NCBI RefSeq assembly: GCF_000283655.1
Contig: NC_016586.1
Coordinates: 77,001-141,000 of the forward strand
DNA: 64,000 nt
Origin: Azospirillum lipoferum 4B
GTDB lineage: Bacteria; Pseudomonadota; Alphaproteobacteria; Azospirillales; Azospirillaceae
Direction of reading: 5' to 3'
Each line of letters begins with the position of its first letter. The first letter of the stretch is position 1. Position numbers and translations under genes: made by a program. The notes below the pieces were generated by a model. It did not search any database. It was not told where the DNA came from and was given only the letters and a program-made list of their open reading frames with translations. Below, piece after piece: positions 45,838 to 54,396 of the stretch.

Positions 45838-47736
45838 TCAGGCGTTCTTCCCGGAGATCTGCTTCAGGTATTCCAGGGCGACGTTGCAGGCGACCTTCAC
45901 CGGCAGCGGCTTGCCGTCATAGGTGTAGGAGGCCAGCACCTGATACGCCTGGTACTGGGTGGCGGCGCTGCCGTACTGGGCCAGTTGGTTGACCAGGGCG
46001 ACCTCGGTCGCCTGCGGCCAGTTCCACCCGGACTGCGCGGAATCGGCGGCGGGATCCTTGGTCATCACGATGGTGGTCAGAACCATCTGCTGGGTGCCGG
46101 TCGAAGGCACGTCCGCAGCCACCGAACCGGCCTGGACATAGTCGGCGAAGGTGGTCCAGCGGGTTGCGATCGGGTTGTTCTCGTTCAGCATGTAGTTGAT
46201 CAGCAGGCCGAGCCCGGTGCTCTGCTGCGGCGCCATGTTCTGGAGGTCCTGCGAGGCGGCCTGCTGCCAGACCTGGAGCAGCTTCTGCGCCGAGGTGAAG
46301 GCGACCATGATCGCCAGGTTCTTGACCAGCGCCGGGAAGCCCTTGCTGACGATCCAGCTGCCGAGGTTGGACAGTGCCCCCTTGATCATGCCGGGCTGGA
46401 CGTTTACGTCGGTGTCGATGTCGGTGTCGGTATCGACGTCGGTGACGTTGTCGGTGTCCGTAACGTTGTCCGTGTCGGTGACCACGTCGGTGTCCACATC
46501 GACGTCGACGTCCACATCCACGTCGATGACCGCGAAGACGTCGTCGTCGATGTCGATGTCGATGTCGATGTCCACATCCACGTCGGTGTCGGTGACGTTG
46601 TCGGTGTCCTCGACGTTGTCGGTGTCGGTGTCGATGTCCACATCGACGTCGACGTCCACATCCACGTTGATCGGCTCCGCCTCCTCACCGATGGCGGAAG
46701 CCGGGCTGGCCGTGCCGCTCTGGGCGCTCAGCGCGCTGTTGCCCGAGCTGATGAAGCTGGAGATCTTGGACGACAGATAGCCGATCCCGTTGGCGACGCC
46801 CCCCAGAACCGTGACCGCCATGTCCAGCGCCATCGCCAGCTGTACGGTCTGGAAAGCGCCATAGGCGAGATCGTAGGCGGCGATCCACCAGGGGATGGAC
46901 GGATTCTGGTAAGGCTGGGCCACCAGCGTCTGTCCGTTCAGCGTGCCGACGAAGCACAGGACGACGCTGTCCGGCTGTCCTTCCCAGGCGAGGCTGCGCG
47001 GCACGGCCGTCAGCAGCAGGCCGGCGGCCGCGGATGCGCCGTCGGACGACAGGGTGCTGTGGGAGAAGGTCAGCGGCCCCGTCGACGGGGTTCCGGCCGC
47101 GGGCGTGAAGGTCGCCGTGCCGTTCGCGACGGTCAGGGTTCCGCAATCGGACGGCGGGATGACGAAACCGGAGCTGCTGGTCTGCGGCTGGTAGCAGTAA
47201 TAGGTCCCGGGCCAGGCGTTCAGCGAATTGGTCGCCCAATAGCTGACGATCGACCAATGGCCGTAGGTCGCACCGTTCATGCCGTTGGTGCTGAAGAAGG
47301 TGGCAACGGCGGATTCTAGCGTCGAGACGTCGGTGACGTTGACGAACAGCTCGTTGAACTGGAGCGAGGCCGGGGCGTAGGGCTGGCTCATCACCTGCTG
47401 GTAGAAGCTCAGCACGGTCTGGCAGGTCTGCAGGTCCGTCTGCGCGACCGTGGTCGCGGCACTCTCGGCCAGAATCGACGGGATGAAGAGTTGGAGCGGG
47501 AAATCGTCGCTCGCCCGGCAGATCACCATGCGGCACAGCGCGTCCGGGGTCGTGAAGCTCTGGGCGCCGTTTGCGGGAACCGTGGCGATCTGCGTGTAGA
47601 CCGGCAGGTAATCCGCCGGGTTGGTGCTGGGCGGGCTGCTGGGAGGCGTGGGCGTCACCGTGGAATAGACCACGAGCGGAAACGAAAGCTGATTGGTGAC
47701 GGTGACCGGAATGCCGGCCGCGACGGCGTTGGACAT
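45838..47736 (-). CDS. Beta-rich membrane-associated protein with Asp-Val repeat (paralogue 3)
   Basis: 632 aa from the ATG at 47736 (MSNAVAAGIPVTVTNQ), preceded by GGAGCAGAC. Residues 1-280 are the beta-rich domain shared with the two upstream genes (VTVTNQLSFPLVVYST, LFIPSILAES, FYQQVMS, PGTYYCYQP, GPLTFSHSTLSSDG). About 282-320 are hydrophobic (WWIAAYDLAYGAFQTVQLAM). About 356-446 are an extraordinary run of alternating Asp and Val/Ile/Thr/Asn. A second amphipathic region (LSNLGSWIVSKGFPALVKNL) and a helical C-terminal domain follow. No signal peptide. It is 67 bp upstream of the methyltransferase gene. It is the leading candidate substrate; function is otherwise unknown. Confidence 0.72.
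   Translation of the reverse strand: MSNAVAAGIPVTVTNQLSFPLVVYSTVTPTPPSSPPSTNPADYLPVYTQIATVPANGAQSFTTPDALCRMVICRASDDFPLQLFIPSILAESAATTVAQTDLQTCQTVLSFYQQVMSQPYAPASLQFNELFVNVTDVSTLESAVATFFSTNGMNGATYGHWSIVSYWATNSLNAWPGTYYCYQPQTSSSGFVIPPSDCGTLTVANGTATFTPAAGTPSTGPLTFSHSTLSSDGASAAAGLLLTAVPRSLAWEGQPDSVVLCFVGTLNGQTLVAQPYQNPSIPWWIAAYDLAYGAFQTVQLAMALDMAVTVLGGVANGIGYLSSKISSFISSGNSALSAQSGTASPASAIGEEAEPINVDVDVDVDVDIDTDTDNVEDTDNVTDTDVDVDIDIDIDIDDDVFAVIDVDVDVDVDVDTDVVTDTDNVTDTDNVTDVDTDTDIDTDVNVQPGMIKGALSNLGSWIVSKGFPALVKNLAIMVAFTSAQKLLQVWQQAASQDLQNMAPQQSTGLGLLINYMLNENNPIATRWTTFADYVQAGSVAADVPSTGTQQMVLTTIVMTKDPAADSAQSGWNWPQATEVALVNQLAQYGSAATQYQAYQVLASYTYDGKPLPVKVACNVALEYLKQISGKNA
46400..46669 (-). repeat. Asp-(Val/Ile/Thr) repeat-coding tract
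   Basis: About 270 bp coding for some 90 residues in which nearly every second one is Asp. It divides into two similar halves of about 43 residues, each with a VDVDVDVDVD ladder and DTDN(V)xDTDNV units, separated by DDDVFAVI. Synonymous codons vary (gtc/gtg/gac/gat mixed), so the pattern is kept at protein level and is not a simple recent DNA expansion. Confidence 0.9.
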
Positions 47737-47817
47737 GCTGTCTGCTCCGATGTTCTGGGGGATGATCGGCGTGGTGTGCGGAGGCGCGGAGGCGTTGTCG
47801 CGATCCGGGAAGACCAC

Positions 47818-49527
47818 TCATTCGTTCCCGGAAATCTCTCCGTCCTTGATCATCGAGCTTTCCTCTTCCAGTGCCTTGTCCTGGGATTCGAGATCGGTCT
47901 GCACGGCCTTGTCCTGCATCAGCGTCTTCGCGGCCTGACCGGCGAGCCGCGAGCCTACGGCGGCGGTGATCTTGTCGATCAAGGCCTGGTTCTGGGACAG
48001 GTTGTCCGCGATGGCCTCGAGGTTTCCCGAAGCGCCGCTGTTGCCGGGCTGAATTTGCTGAAGCTGGCTTGCGGTGTTCCGCAGGGTGTTTGCCGCCGAA
48101 CTCATGTCGCTGTTGTTGCTGAACTGGCTGAGAACCCCAAGCTCGCCTCCCTGTTCCCCGATAATGTTCGTCTGGTTCTGCACCACGATGGAATTGCTGC
48201 TTTCAACCAGCCCGCCCCGCAGCGCAAGCGCGTCGGCACTGATGTCGGCCGGTGCGGAAATTCGTACACCGGCGTTCATGTTCTGCAATTCCAGAACGAT
48301 GCCGTTCTGCCGGTTGATTTCGGCGACGGAAAGGTCGCTCCGGTCCTGGTTGACCTGCGCCTGCGTGGGCGGCGCCCCGCCGTTGGCGGCCTCGTTCGAG
48401 CGGAAGCGGTTTCTCAGCCAGCGGACACCGTCCGCCAGCAGCTTGATGCTGAACGCCACGCCGATCAGGGCGAGGGAAAGCTGCACATACTGGTTGGCGA
48501 GGATGGTCCCGAGATTATTGAGGAAGTCCTGCCAGCCGCTCTGCTCTTGATCGACGCCGACCATCTGCTGCCCGTTCGCGGTGCCGTTCAGCGTCAGGAT
48601 GATGGTGCCGTAGTCGTCGGAATTGCCCGTGAAGGTGCTGAGCGGCGTATAGCTCGGCACGAGACTGATCGTCTGCACCGCGTCGGTCGTGCTCGATACC
48701 AGCACCCCGTTCGAGAAGGTGAGCGGCGTCGGGGTGCCGTCGCCGTCGAAATACGTGACCGTATAGCCGGCATCGGGATCGGTCACGGACGGCACGCCGG
48801 CGGGCTGGTTCCGCAGGAAGGTAACCTTGCCGCAGGCCTGTGCCTCCGTTCCCTTGCCGGCGCTGGTGTAAAGGTAATAGGTGAAGCTGTCCTGGAAACC
48901 GGCCCAGGCCGTCGCGAAGGTGGCGACGTAGGTCGATACCGCGACATAGGCGTCCAGCGTGACCGTCTGGTAAGCTGGATATTGCTGGAAGAACTGGTTG
49001 ACCGTCGAATCGACCCCGTTCGAACTGGCCGAACCGCTGCGCGCCGCGTTGAGAGCGGCGGTAAAGCCGGTTGCCAGGTTGGACGTCGGATAGGCGGTGA
49101 TGGTCTGGTAGAACTGCAACGCACTGACGAAGGGATCGGCGCCGTTGCCCGATGCCGCGACGGTGATCTTCGGGTAGATGGGCGGATCGTCGGACGACAG
49201 CATTTCCGACACGACCTGGACCGGGAACAGGTTGTCGGCCTGCGCGACGATCAGGTCGTAAACGGTCATCGGGACGCCGTTCAGCACGTCGTCCAGCGTT
49301 ATGCTGTCTGTGGCCGAAGGAGCCAGCGTGTCGCCGCCCATGAACGGCAGGAGCTCGAGCGTCTGCTCGTAGCCCTGCTGGGTTCCGTCGGGATCGCTGT
49401 TGTAGGCGTTTATGACCACGATGTCGCCGTTCCAGCCGGTCTGCGGCTGGGCGGGGTTGGCGGGTACTGCCAGGGAATTGGAGACGATGCAGCTGGTGCT
49501 GCTGGTACCGGTCGTGGCTTGAGCCAT
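47818..49527 (-). CDS. Beta-rich protein with membrane segment and helical tail (paralogue 2)
   Basis: 569 aa, AGGGGAAAGCC before the ATG. Residues 1-330 are beta-rich and near-identical in plan to paralogue 1 (NGDIVVINAYNSDPDGTQQG, LPFMGGDTLAPSATDSITLD, FPVQVVSEML). A hydrophobic segment near 340-365 (YVQLSLALIGVAFSIKLLAD) is followed by a Gln/Asn/Ser-rich helical tail ending LESQDKALEEESSMIKDGE. No signal peptide. Second gene of the borosin operon, 81 bp before paralogue 3. Not recognised as a known family. Confidence 0.72.
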   Translation of the reverse strand: MAQATTGTSSTSCIVSNSLAVPANPAQPQTGWNGDIVVINAYNSDPDGTQQGYEQTLELLPFMGGDTLAPSATDSITLDDVLNGVPMTVYDLIVAQADNLFPVQVVSEMLSSDDPPIYPKITVAASGNGADPFVSALQFYQTITAYPTSNLATGFTAALNAARSGSASSNGVDSTVNQFFQQYPAYQTVTLDAYVAVSTYVATFATAWAGFQDSFTYYLYTSAGKGTEAQACGKVTFLRNQPAGVPSVTDPDAGYTVTYFDGDGTPTPLTFSNGVLVSSTTDAVQTISLVPSYTPLSTFTGNSDDYGTIILTLNGTANGQQMVGVDQEQSGWQDFLNNLGTILANQYVQLSLALIGVAFSIKLLADGVRWLRNRFRSNEAANGGAPPTQAQVNQDRSDLSVAEINRQNGIVLELQNMNAGVRISAPADISADALALRGGLVESSNSIVVQNQTNIIGEQGGELGVLSQFSNNSDMSSAANTLRNTASQLQQIQPGNSGASGNLEAIADNLSQNQALIDKITAAVGSRLAGQAAKTLMQDKAVQTDLESQDKALEEESSMIKDGEISGNE

Positions 49528-49629
49528 GGCTTTCCCCTGTTTCCTCGAATTGACGGCGTCGCAGGCGGCGAAAGCGGCGGCGGCGCCCCCGCCGGGGGGA
49601 CGCCGCCGCCGGCAATCATGCTCCGCGCA

Positions 49630-51342
49630 TCAGCGGAAGACGTCCTCCACGTCCTCCCCGAACTCGCCGTCTTCGAGGTCCGAATCCTCCGTGTTTTCTT
49701 CCTTCTCTTCTTCCTCTTCCGTTTCCTCTTCTTCTTCGGCGGCCTGGACCGTAGCCTTTTCGTTGCTGGCCATACCCGCAGAATCCTGCTCGTTCTGCTT
49801 GGTGAGGTCAGTCTGGATATTGCTCAGAGACGTCTCATCCGCTGCCAGCTTCTGCGGAGCCTGCGGGTCGGTGGGGCTCAGGCTGTTCACGTCGCCGGCG
49901 ACCTGGCGAAGGTTGCTGGCATCCGTTTCGACACCGGTGTTGACGCTGACCTCCGCATCGTCCTGGAGTTCGGTCTGCTCCTTCGCGATCCCGTCCTTGA
50001 CCTCGGTGATCTGGTCTTCGGTGTTGTTCTGGACCATTTGGGACTGAAGGTTGGTCTGCGCCTCGGGCATGGCGGACGGTGCGGGAACCGTCCCGCCGCT
50101 GCCGACGTCGTTCAGCTTGGTCTGCAACTCGGTCTGGATACCCTGCTGCACCTCGGGAAGCTGGCCCTTGATTTCCGAGACCTGTTCCTGGGTGGGAGGG
50201 GTCCCCTTGTTGGCGGCCTGCGTGGAGGCGAGCTTGCCCTTCAGCCAGGCCACGCCGTCCACAACCGTCTTGATGCCCATCGCGACGCCGGTGATCTGGA
50301 CGAACAGCTGGACATACTGGTTGTTGAGAACGGTGCCGAGGAAGTTCAGGAAGTCCTGCCAGTCGCTCTGCTGCTCATTGACGCCGACCACCTGCTGGCC
50401 ATTCACGATGCCGCTCGTCATCGGCATGATCGTGTTGTAGTCGCTGGACTGGCCGGTGAAGGTGCTGAGCGGCGAATAGGCCATCTGCAGGCAGATCGGC
50501 GGGTTGTCCTGGGTGGTGCTGGAGACCAGCTGCCCCTTGGAGAAATAGAGCGGGGTCGTGTTGCCGCTGGTGTCGGTGTAGGTGATGGTGTAGCCGCTGC
50601 TCGGGTCGGTCGGCGAAGGCAAGCCGGAGGCCTGGTTCAGGACGAAGGCAACCGAGCCGTAGGCCTTCGCCTCGGTCCCCTCGCCGCCGCTGACGTAGAG
50701 ATAATAGGTGTAGCTGTTCTGGAAATTGGCCCACGGCGCGGCAAAGCTCGTGAGGTAGGTCGACACCGCGACATAGGACGCGAACGTGACGTTCTGGTAG
50801 CTCTGCGTTCCCTTGAAGAACTGGTTGACCGTGGAATCGACGTCGCTGGACTGTGCGGCGGACGAACTGGCGGAATTGCAGGCGGCGGTGAAGCCCGTCG
50901 CCAGATTGCAGGACGGATCCGCGGTGATGATCTGGTAGAACTGCCAGGCGCCGATGAAGGGATCCGCATTCGCGGCCGACGGCTCCACCGTGATTGCCTG
51001 ATAGTCGAAGGTGGTGAAGGACATCATCTCCGACACGACCTGGACCGGGAACAGGTTGTTGGCCTGCGCGATGAGCAGGTCGTAGATGCTCATCGGCACG
51101 CCGTTCAGGACCTGATCCAGCGTGATGCTGTCGGTGGCGGAGGGCGCCAGCGTGTTGCCGCCCGTGAACGGCAGCAGCGCAAGCGTCTGCTCGTAACCCT
51201 GCTGGGTACCGCTGGGAGCGCTGTTGTAGGCATTGATGACCACGATGTCACCGTTCCAGCCGGTCTGCGGCTGGGCGGGAGTGGCGGGCGCGACCAAGCA
51301 ATTGGTGACGCTGCAGCTATTTGCAGAATTCGTATCAGACAT
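49630..51342 (-). CDS. Beta-rich protein with membrane segment and acidic tail (paralogue 1)
   Basis: 570 aa, TGAGGAATATTAAAA before the ATG. Shares with paralogue 2 the opening CLVAPATPAQPQTGWNGDIV, LPFTGGNTLAPSATDSITLD and FPVQVVSEMM, the middle SYTYYLYVSGGEGTEAKAYG, and a hydrophobic segment near 337-362 (YVQLFVQITGVAMGIKTVVD). The C-terminal 200 residues are Gln/Asn/Asp-rich and helical, ending in a Glu run (AAEEEEETEEEEEKEENTED) and DLEDGEFGEDVEDVFR. First gene of the five-gene operon, next to a lower-GC upstream region. Likely anchored in or inserted into a membrane; role unknown. Confidence 0.72.
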   Translation of the reverse strand: MSDTNSANSCSVTNCLVAPATPAQPQTGWNGDIVVINAYNSAPSGTQQGYEQTLALLPFTGGNTLAPSATDSITLDQVLNGVPMSIYDLLIAQANNLFPVQVVSEMMSFTTFDYQAITVEPSAANADPFIGAWQFYQIITADPSCNLATGFTAACNSASSSAAQSSDVDSTVNQFFKGTQSYQNVTFASYVAVSTYLTSFAAPWANFQNSYTYYLYVSGGEGTEAKAYGSVAFVLNQASGLPSPTDPSSGYTITYTDTSGNTTPLYFSKGQLVSSTTQDNPPICLQMAYSPLSTFTGQSSDYNTIMPMTSGIVNGQQVVGVNEQQSDWQDFLNFLGTVLNNQYVQLFVQITGVAMGIKTVVDGVAWLKGKLASTQAANKGTPPTQEQVSEIKGQLPEVQQGIQTELQTKLNDVGSGGTVPAPSAMPEAQTNLQSQMVQNNTEDQITEVKDGIAKEQTELQDDAEVSVNTGVETDASNLRQVAGDVNSLSPTDPQAPQKLAADETSLSNIQTDLTKQNEQDSAGMASNEKATVQAAEEEEETEEEEEKEENTEDSDLEDGEFGEDVEDVFR

Positions 51343-51919
51343 TTTTAATATTCCTCAGGTACAGATGGGAGTTATTCTTCAGGGCGCGGGCGATAGACGC
51401 ACACGTCAAACGCATGCATCCGTATGCAATTATGAACAACGGCTACTACGCCGCATATTTTGTACGAAATACTACGATAGGCAATGGTTATTATTCGGAT
51501 GTCGGTGACATTTACGACATTGTCCCCCTGCCGCTCCTCCTTACACAACTATAGGTAAAGGAAATTGGGGGCATTTTCCCCAGCTCCAGGCCGGGCAGGG
51601 GCAGCGTCAAGTCGGGGTTGGTTTGGTGGCTGGGATGCCAGTATCTGGCGGTCGTGACGACGCGCCCTGTCAATCGGCTTGAGATAGGGGGCTCTTCCAA
51701 GTTTTGTGTGACCAAGCAGAGGTTGAGCCGGCGGAGCTGAATCGCTGCTGGATCACGTCGATCAAAGCTTCCATCGGATCACCGTGCGTGCACAGCCAGT
51801 TCCTGTCTCAGTATCCTGCACTGGCTGCGGCACACCCTCACGCCGCGTTCACGGCGCCTACTGGCCGCAGCCTTGGTGTTGTGGCGTGCTTCGGACGCCC
51901 CACCGTGCTGCTGATCCGC
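51343..51919. other. Upstream region of the borosin operon, then unassigned IS-like debris
   Basis: 51343-51555 is lower in GC and probably holds the operon promoter on the minus strand; a Tyr-rich ORF (51432-51554) crosses it on the plus strand. 51560-51715 reads, on the minus strand, toward GGAAGAGCCCCC and contains LPLPGLEL, which hints at an ISL3-type end but is not proven. 51716-51919 shows nothing I can name. Confidence 0.4.
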
Positions 51920-52008
51920 GTCCTCCACCCGCTCACCGGGCTTGACGCCGAGATGATCGAGCACCGCCTGCCGCAGCGTCACCTGTCCCTTAGCCGTCAC
52001 CGTCAGAC
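51920..52008 (-). pseudogene. AbrB/MazE-type antitoxin N-terminal fragment
   Basis: The minus strand reads SLTVTAKGQVTLRQAVLDHL then GVKPGERVE, the swapped-hairpin DNA-binding start of AbrB-family antitoxins. The 5' end is cut by the IS3-derived element and the continuation is out of register, so only the first 30 residues survive. No partner toxin is seen. Confidence 0.6.
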
Positions 52009-52382
52009 TGATCTTGCCCCGGTTTGGTGGACACCTCAGCCAAGCTCCGATTGGAGCGGGAAGGTGTCTGATGACGAAGACAAGGCGATCCTTCACGGAC
52101 GAGTTCAAGCGTGAGGCTGTAGCCCTGCTGGAAGGGAGCGGCCGGCCGCTGGAGCATGTGGCGCGGGAGTTAGGCCTGCAGGATTCGGTACTGCGGAACT
52201 GGCGGCGGGTAGCCCAAGGCCACCGGGACGTGTTCGCCTAAATCGAAACCTACTACAATCGCCAAAATCGCCAAAATCGCCAAAATCGCCAACGCGCCCA
52301 CTCGGCCATCGGATACATCACCCCCGAAAAGACCGAGCTAAGATCTGCGTGAACCCGTGTCCACCGAACCGGAGCAAGATCA
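52009..52382 (+). mobile_element. IS3-derived internally deleted element, copy 2
   Basis: 374 bp, same inverted ends and same orfA-orfB junction as 26888-27234, in the opposite orientation. It is exactly 27 bp longer because of three extra 9-bp repeat units. The fused frame carries a stop after VFA. No target duplication is evident. Confidence 0.8.
52257..52292 (+). repeat. Four tandem copies of AATCGCCAA
   Basis: A 9-bp unit repeated four times where the other copy of this element has one. In the orfB-derived frame it encodes (Asn-Arg-Gln)x4 before RAHSAIGYITPEK, so the expansion keeps the frame. Confidence 0.9.
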
Positions 52383-52465
52383 TCCGTAAAGATCCGCCGT
52401 GTCGTCGTCATTCTTGACCTCTCCGCTCCATCTGGAGCTTAGCAGAGGTGTCCACTGATTCGGAG
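52383..52465 (-). pseudogene. Left end of another IS3-type element
   Basis: The minus strand reads GTGGACACCTCTGCTAAGCT and, after a ribosome-site-like AGAGGTCAAGA, ATG with MTTTRRIFTD, a divergent version of the orfA start MTKTRRSFTDEF. It is cut by the IS3-derived element at 52382. Confidence 0.5.
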
Positions 52466-52483
52466 GAGGGCCACCCTCGGGAA

Positions 52484-52553
52484 GAGCCGGGTGCGGGAAA
52501 GCCGCAAGCCCGGATCTGTGAGGGCGAGAGCCGAATGGCTGAGCTACTCGACC
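52484..52553 (+). ncRNA. Group II intron 3' end: domain V and domain VI remnant
   Basis: 52484-52517 is a 34-nt domain-V hairpin: GAGCCGGG pairs with CCCGGATC, a two-base AG bulge, then TGCGG/CCGCA capped by a GAAA-type loop; the AGC catalytic triad is at 52485-52487. It is followed by GTGAGGGCGAGAGCCG and a domain-VI-like stem ending CTACTCGACC, the usual 3' end of bacterial introns. No reverse transcriptase precedes it; IS3 debris lies upstream, so only the 3' end survives. Confidence 0.65.
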
Positions 52554-52566
52554 GCGACCTTGGCGG

Positions 52567-54396
52567 TCATGGCAACCCCGACGGGGGCACCGTTCGATTT
52601 TCTCCGTCCGGTATCGCAACGGGACTGTGGCGGGCGGAAGCCATGAGATCCGCATACAGTCCGCCAAGGGTCAGCAACTCGTCGTGCCTCCCCTGCTCGA
52701 CGATCCGCCCGGCGTCGAGGACGATGATGCGGTCGGCTTGCCGGATGGTCGACGGCCGGTGGGCAATGACCAGTACCGCATGATCCCGCTTTATGGTGGC
52801 AAACGCCTTGTGAAGAGCCTGCTCGTTCTCTGCATCGAGATTGGAGGAGGCTTCGTCGAGCAGCAGGATCGGGGCCCGCGTCAGCAGCGCTCGGGCAATC
52901 GCCAGACGTTGGCGCTGCCCCCCGGAAAGGCGCATGCCGCGCTCGCCGCACATCGTCCGGTATCCCTCGGGAAGCCCGGCCACGACGTCGGCGGCCTGCG
53001 CCAACCGCACCGCCCGCTCGACCTCGTCCATCGCCGCATCCGGGGCGCCGAGCCTCAGATTGTCGGCGACAGTCTCATTGAACAGGTGGACATCCTGCGG
53101 CACATAGGCGACGAGCCGGCGCAGGGCGTCGACCGGCAGGGTCCGGATGTCGCATCCGCCGATGCTGATCCGCCCCGATCCGACGTCCCAGAAACGCAGC
53201 AGCAGATTGGCGGCCGTGCTCTTGCCGGCCCCGGAGCGACCGACCAGCGCCACCATCTCCCCGGGCGAGAGGCTGAGATCGAAGCCGTCCAGCACGTCGC
53301 CCCGGCCGTTGCCATACCCGAAGCCGACATGCTCGAAACGGACCGTCGCATCCTGCGGAACCGTCTGGCGGCCTTGATCGGCAATCCGCGCCGGCTGGTG
53401 GAAGATGGTCAGCACGCGGGCGGCCCCGGCACGCAGTTCGCCCAGCTTGCGCGCCGTCTGCGTCACCTCGGCGATGGGGGTGAGCGCGCCACCCGCCAGA
53501 ACCAGGGCCAGCGGGAAAAGCGCCCGGTCCAGCCCTGCTCCGGCGACAAGAACGCTGCCGACGAGAGCGGCAGTCAACACCGCGAGCGTCGTCAACCCGT
53601 CGATCATCGCCAACTCCAGGCCGGCGCGCGATCCATAGCGACGTTGCGCGGCGGACAGCAGCTCGGTTTGCCGCGCCAGCCGCGCCAGGAAGTCGCGTCC
53701 CCGACCGAAGATCGCCAGCTCGCGCAGCCCCTGAACGATCTCCACCGTCCGGGCATTGAGGCGGCCGAGTTCCGCCAATGCCAGCGCGCCCTGTTCCCCG
53801 GCGCGACGGGCCAGCCAATAGGGGACGCTGGCGACCAGGACCAGGAAGGGAAACAGCGCCGCCGCCATGACCGGGTGGATCGCGCAAAGACCGGCCAGGG
53901 CCGCAAGCGGCACCAGAAGGGCGCCGACATAGTCCGCCAGGGTATGGGCGTAGAAATGCTCCATCAACTCGGCGTCGCTGGTGGCGATGGCCGCGAGTTC
54001 TCCTGTCTGCCGCCCGAGTACGGAATCCGGAGCCGCCCTTTCCAGCCCGTCATAAATGCCGATCTGCAACGTCTCGATCAGCGCGAAAGCCAAGGCATGG
54101 GAGATGTGGGCCTGCCACCAGCGCGCCCCGGCGGCGGCCACGACCACGATGCCGAACAGCCAGAAGCCGGAAACACCAAAGCCGGGAAGGGGGTCGGGCA
54201 GCGCGGCCCCCGTCACCGCCCGGCCGACCAGCCAGGCGCCGCATGCCAGACTGGCGAGCGTGCCGCCCTGGGCGAGGACGCCGGACAGCATCGTCAGAGC
54301 CAGCAGCCGGCGGCGCCCTTTCAGGAGCGGCAGCAGCCCGAGAATACCGGCAGCACCCTGTCTCGCCGCCAATCCGGAAAAGATCCTGGCAATCAT
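52567..54396 (-). CDS. Half-size ABC transporter, siderophore-associated (second of pair)
   Basis: 609 aa. Six hydrophobic segments in residues 25-330 are followed by an ATPase: Walker A GRSGAGKST near 388, signature LSGGQRQ near 490, Walker B ILLLDEASSNLD near 510. The start overlaps the stop of the first transporter by four bases, so the two are coupled and probably form a heterodimer. In sequence alone it resembles CydC, but its place at the end of a siderophore uptake operon favours the YbtPQ/IrtAB type, which moves or releases iron from siderophores in the inner membrane. The tail after the ATPase (VAIPDGENRTVPPSGLP) is short and variable. Confidence 0.8.
   Translation of the reverse strand: MIARIFSGLAARQGAAGILGLLPLLKGRRRLLALTMLSGVLAQGGTLASLACGAWLVGRAVTGAALPDPLPGFGVSGFWLFGIVVVAAAGARWWQAHISHALAFALIETLQIGIYDGLERAAPDSVLGRQTGELAAIATSDAELMEHFYAHTLADYVGALLVPLAALAGLCAIHPVMAAALFPFLVLVASVPYWLARRAGEQGALALAELGRLNARTVEIVQGLRELAIFGRGRDFLARLARQTELLSAAQRRYGSRAGLELAMIDGLTTLAVLTAALVGSVLVAGAGLDRALFPLALVLAGGALTPIAEVTQTARKLGELRAGAARVLTIFHQPARIADQGRQTVPQDATVRFEHVGFGYGNGRGDVLDGFDLSLSPGEMVALVGRSGAGKSTAANLLLRFWDVGSGRISIGGCDIRTLPVDALRRLVAYVPQDVHLFNETVADNLRLGAPDAAMDEVERAVRLAQAADVVAGLPEGYRTMCGERGMRLSGGQRQRLAIARALLTRAPILLLDEASSNLDAENEQALHKAFATIKRDHAVLVIAHRPSTIRQADRIIVLDAGRIVEQGRHDELLTLGGLYADLMASARHSPVAIPDGENRTVPPSGLP

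Noticed and set aside
46400-46669. Repeat tract considered as a CRISPR array or microsatellite
   Set aside because: No constant repeat with unique spacers; the pattern is a codon-level Asp-x alternation inside a long coding frame.
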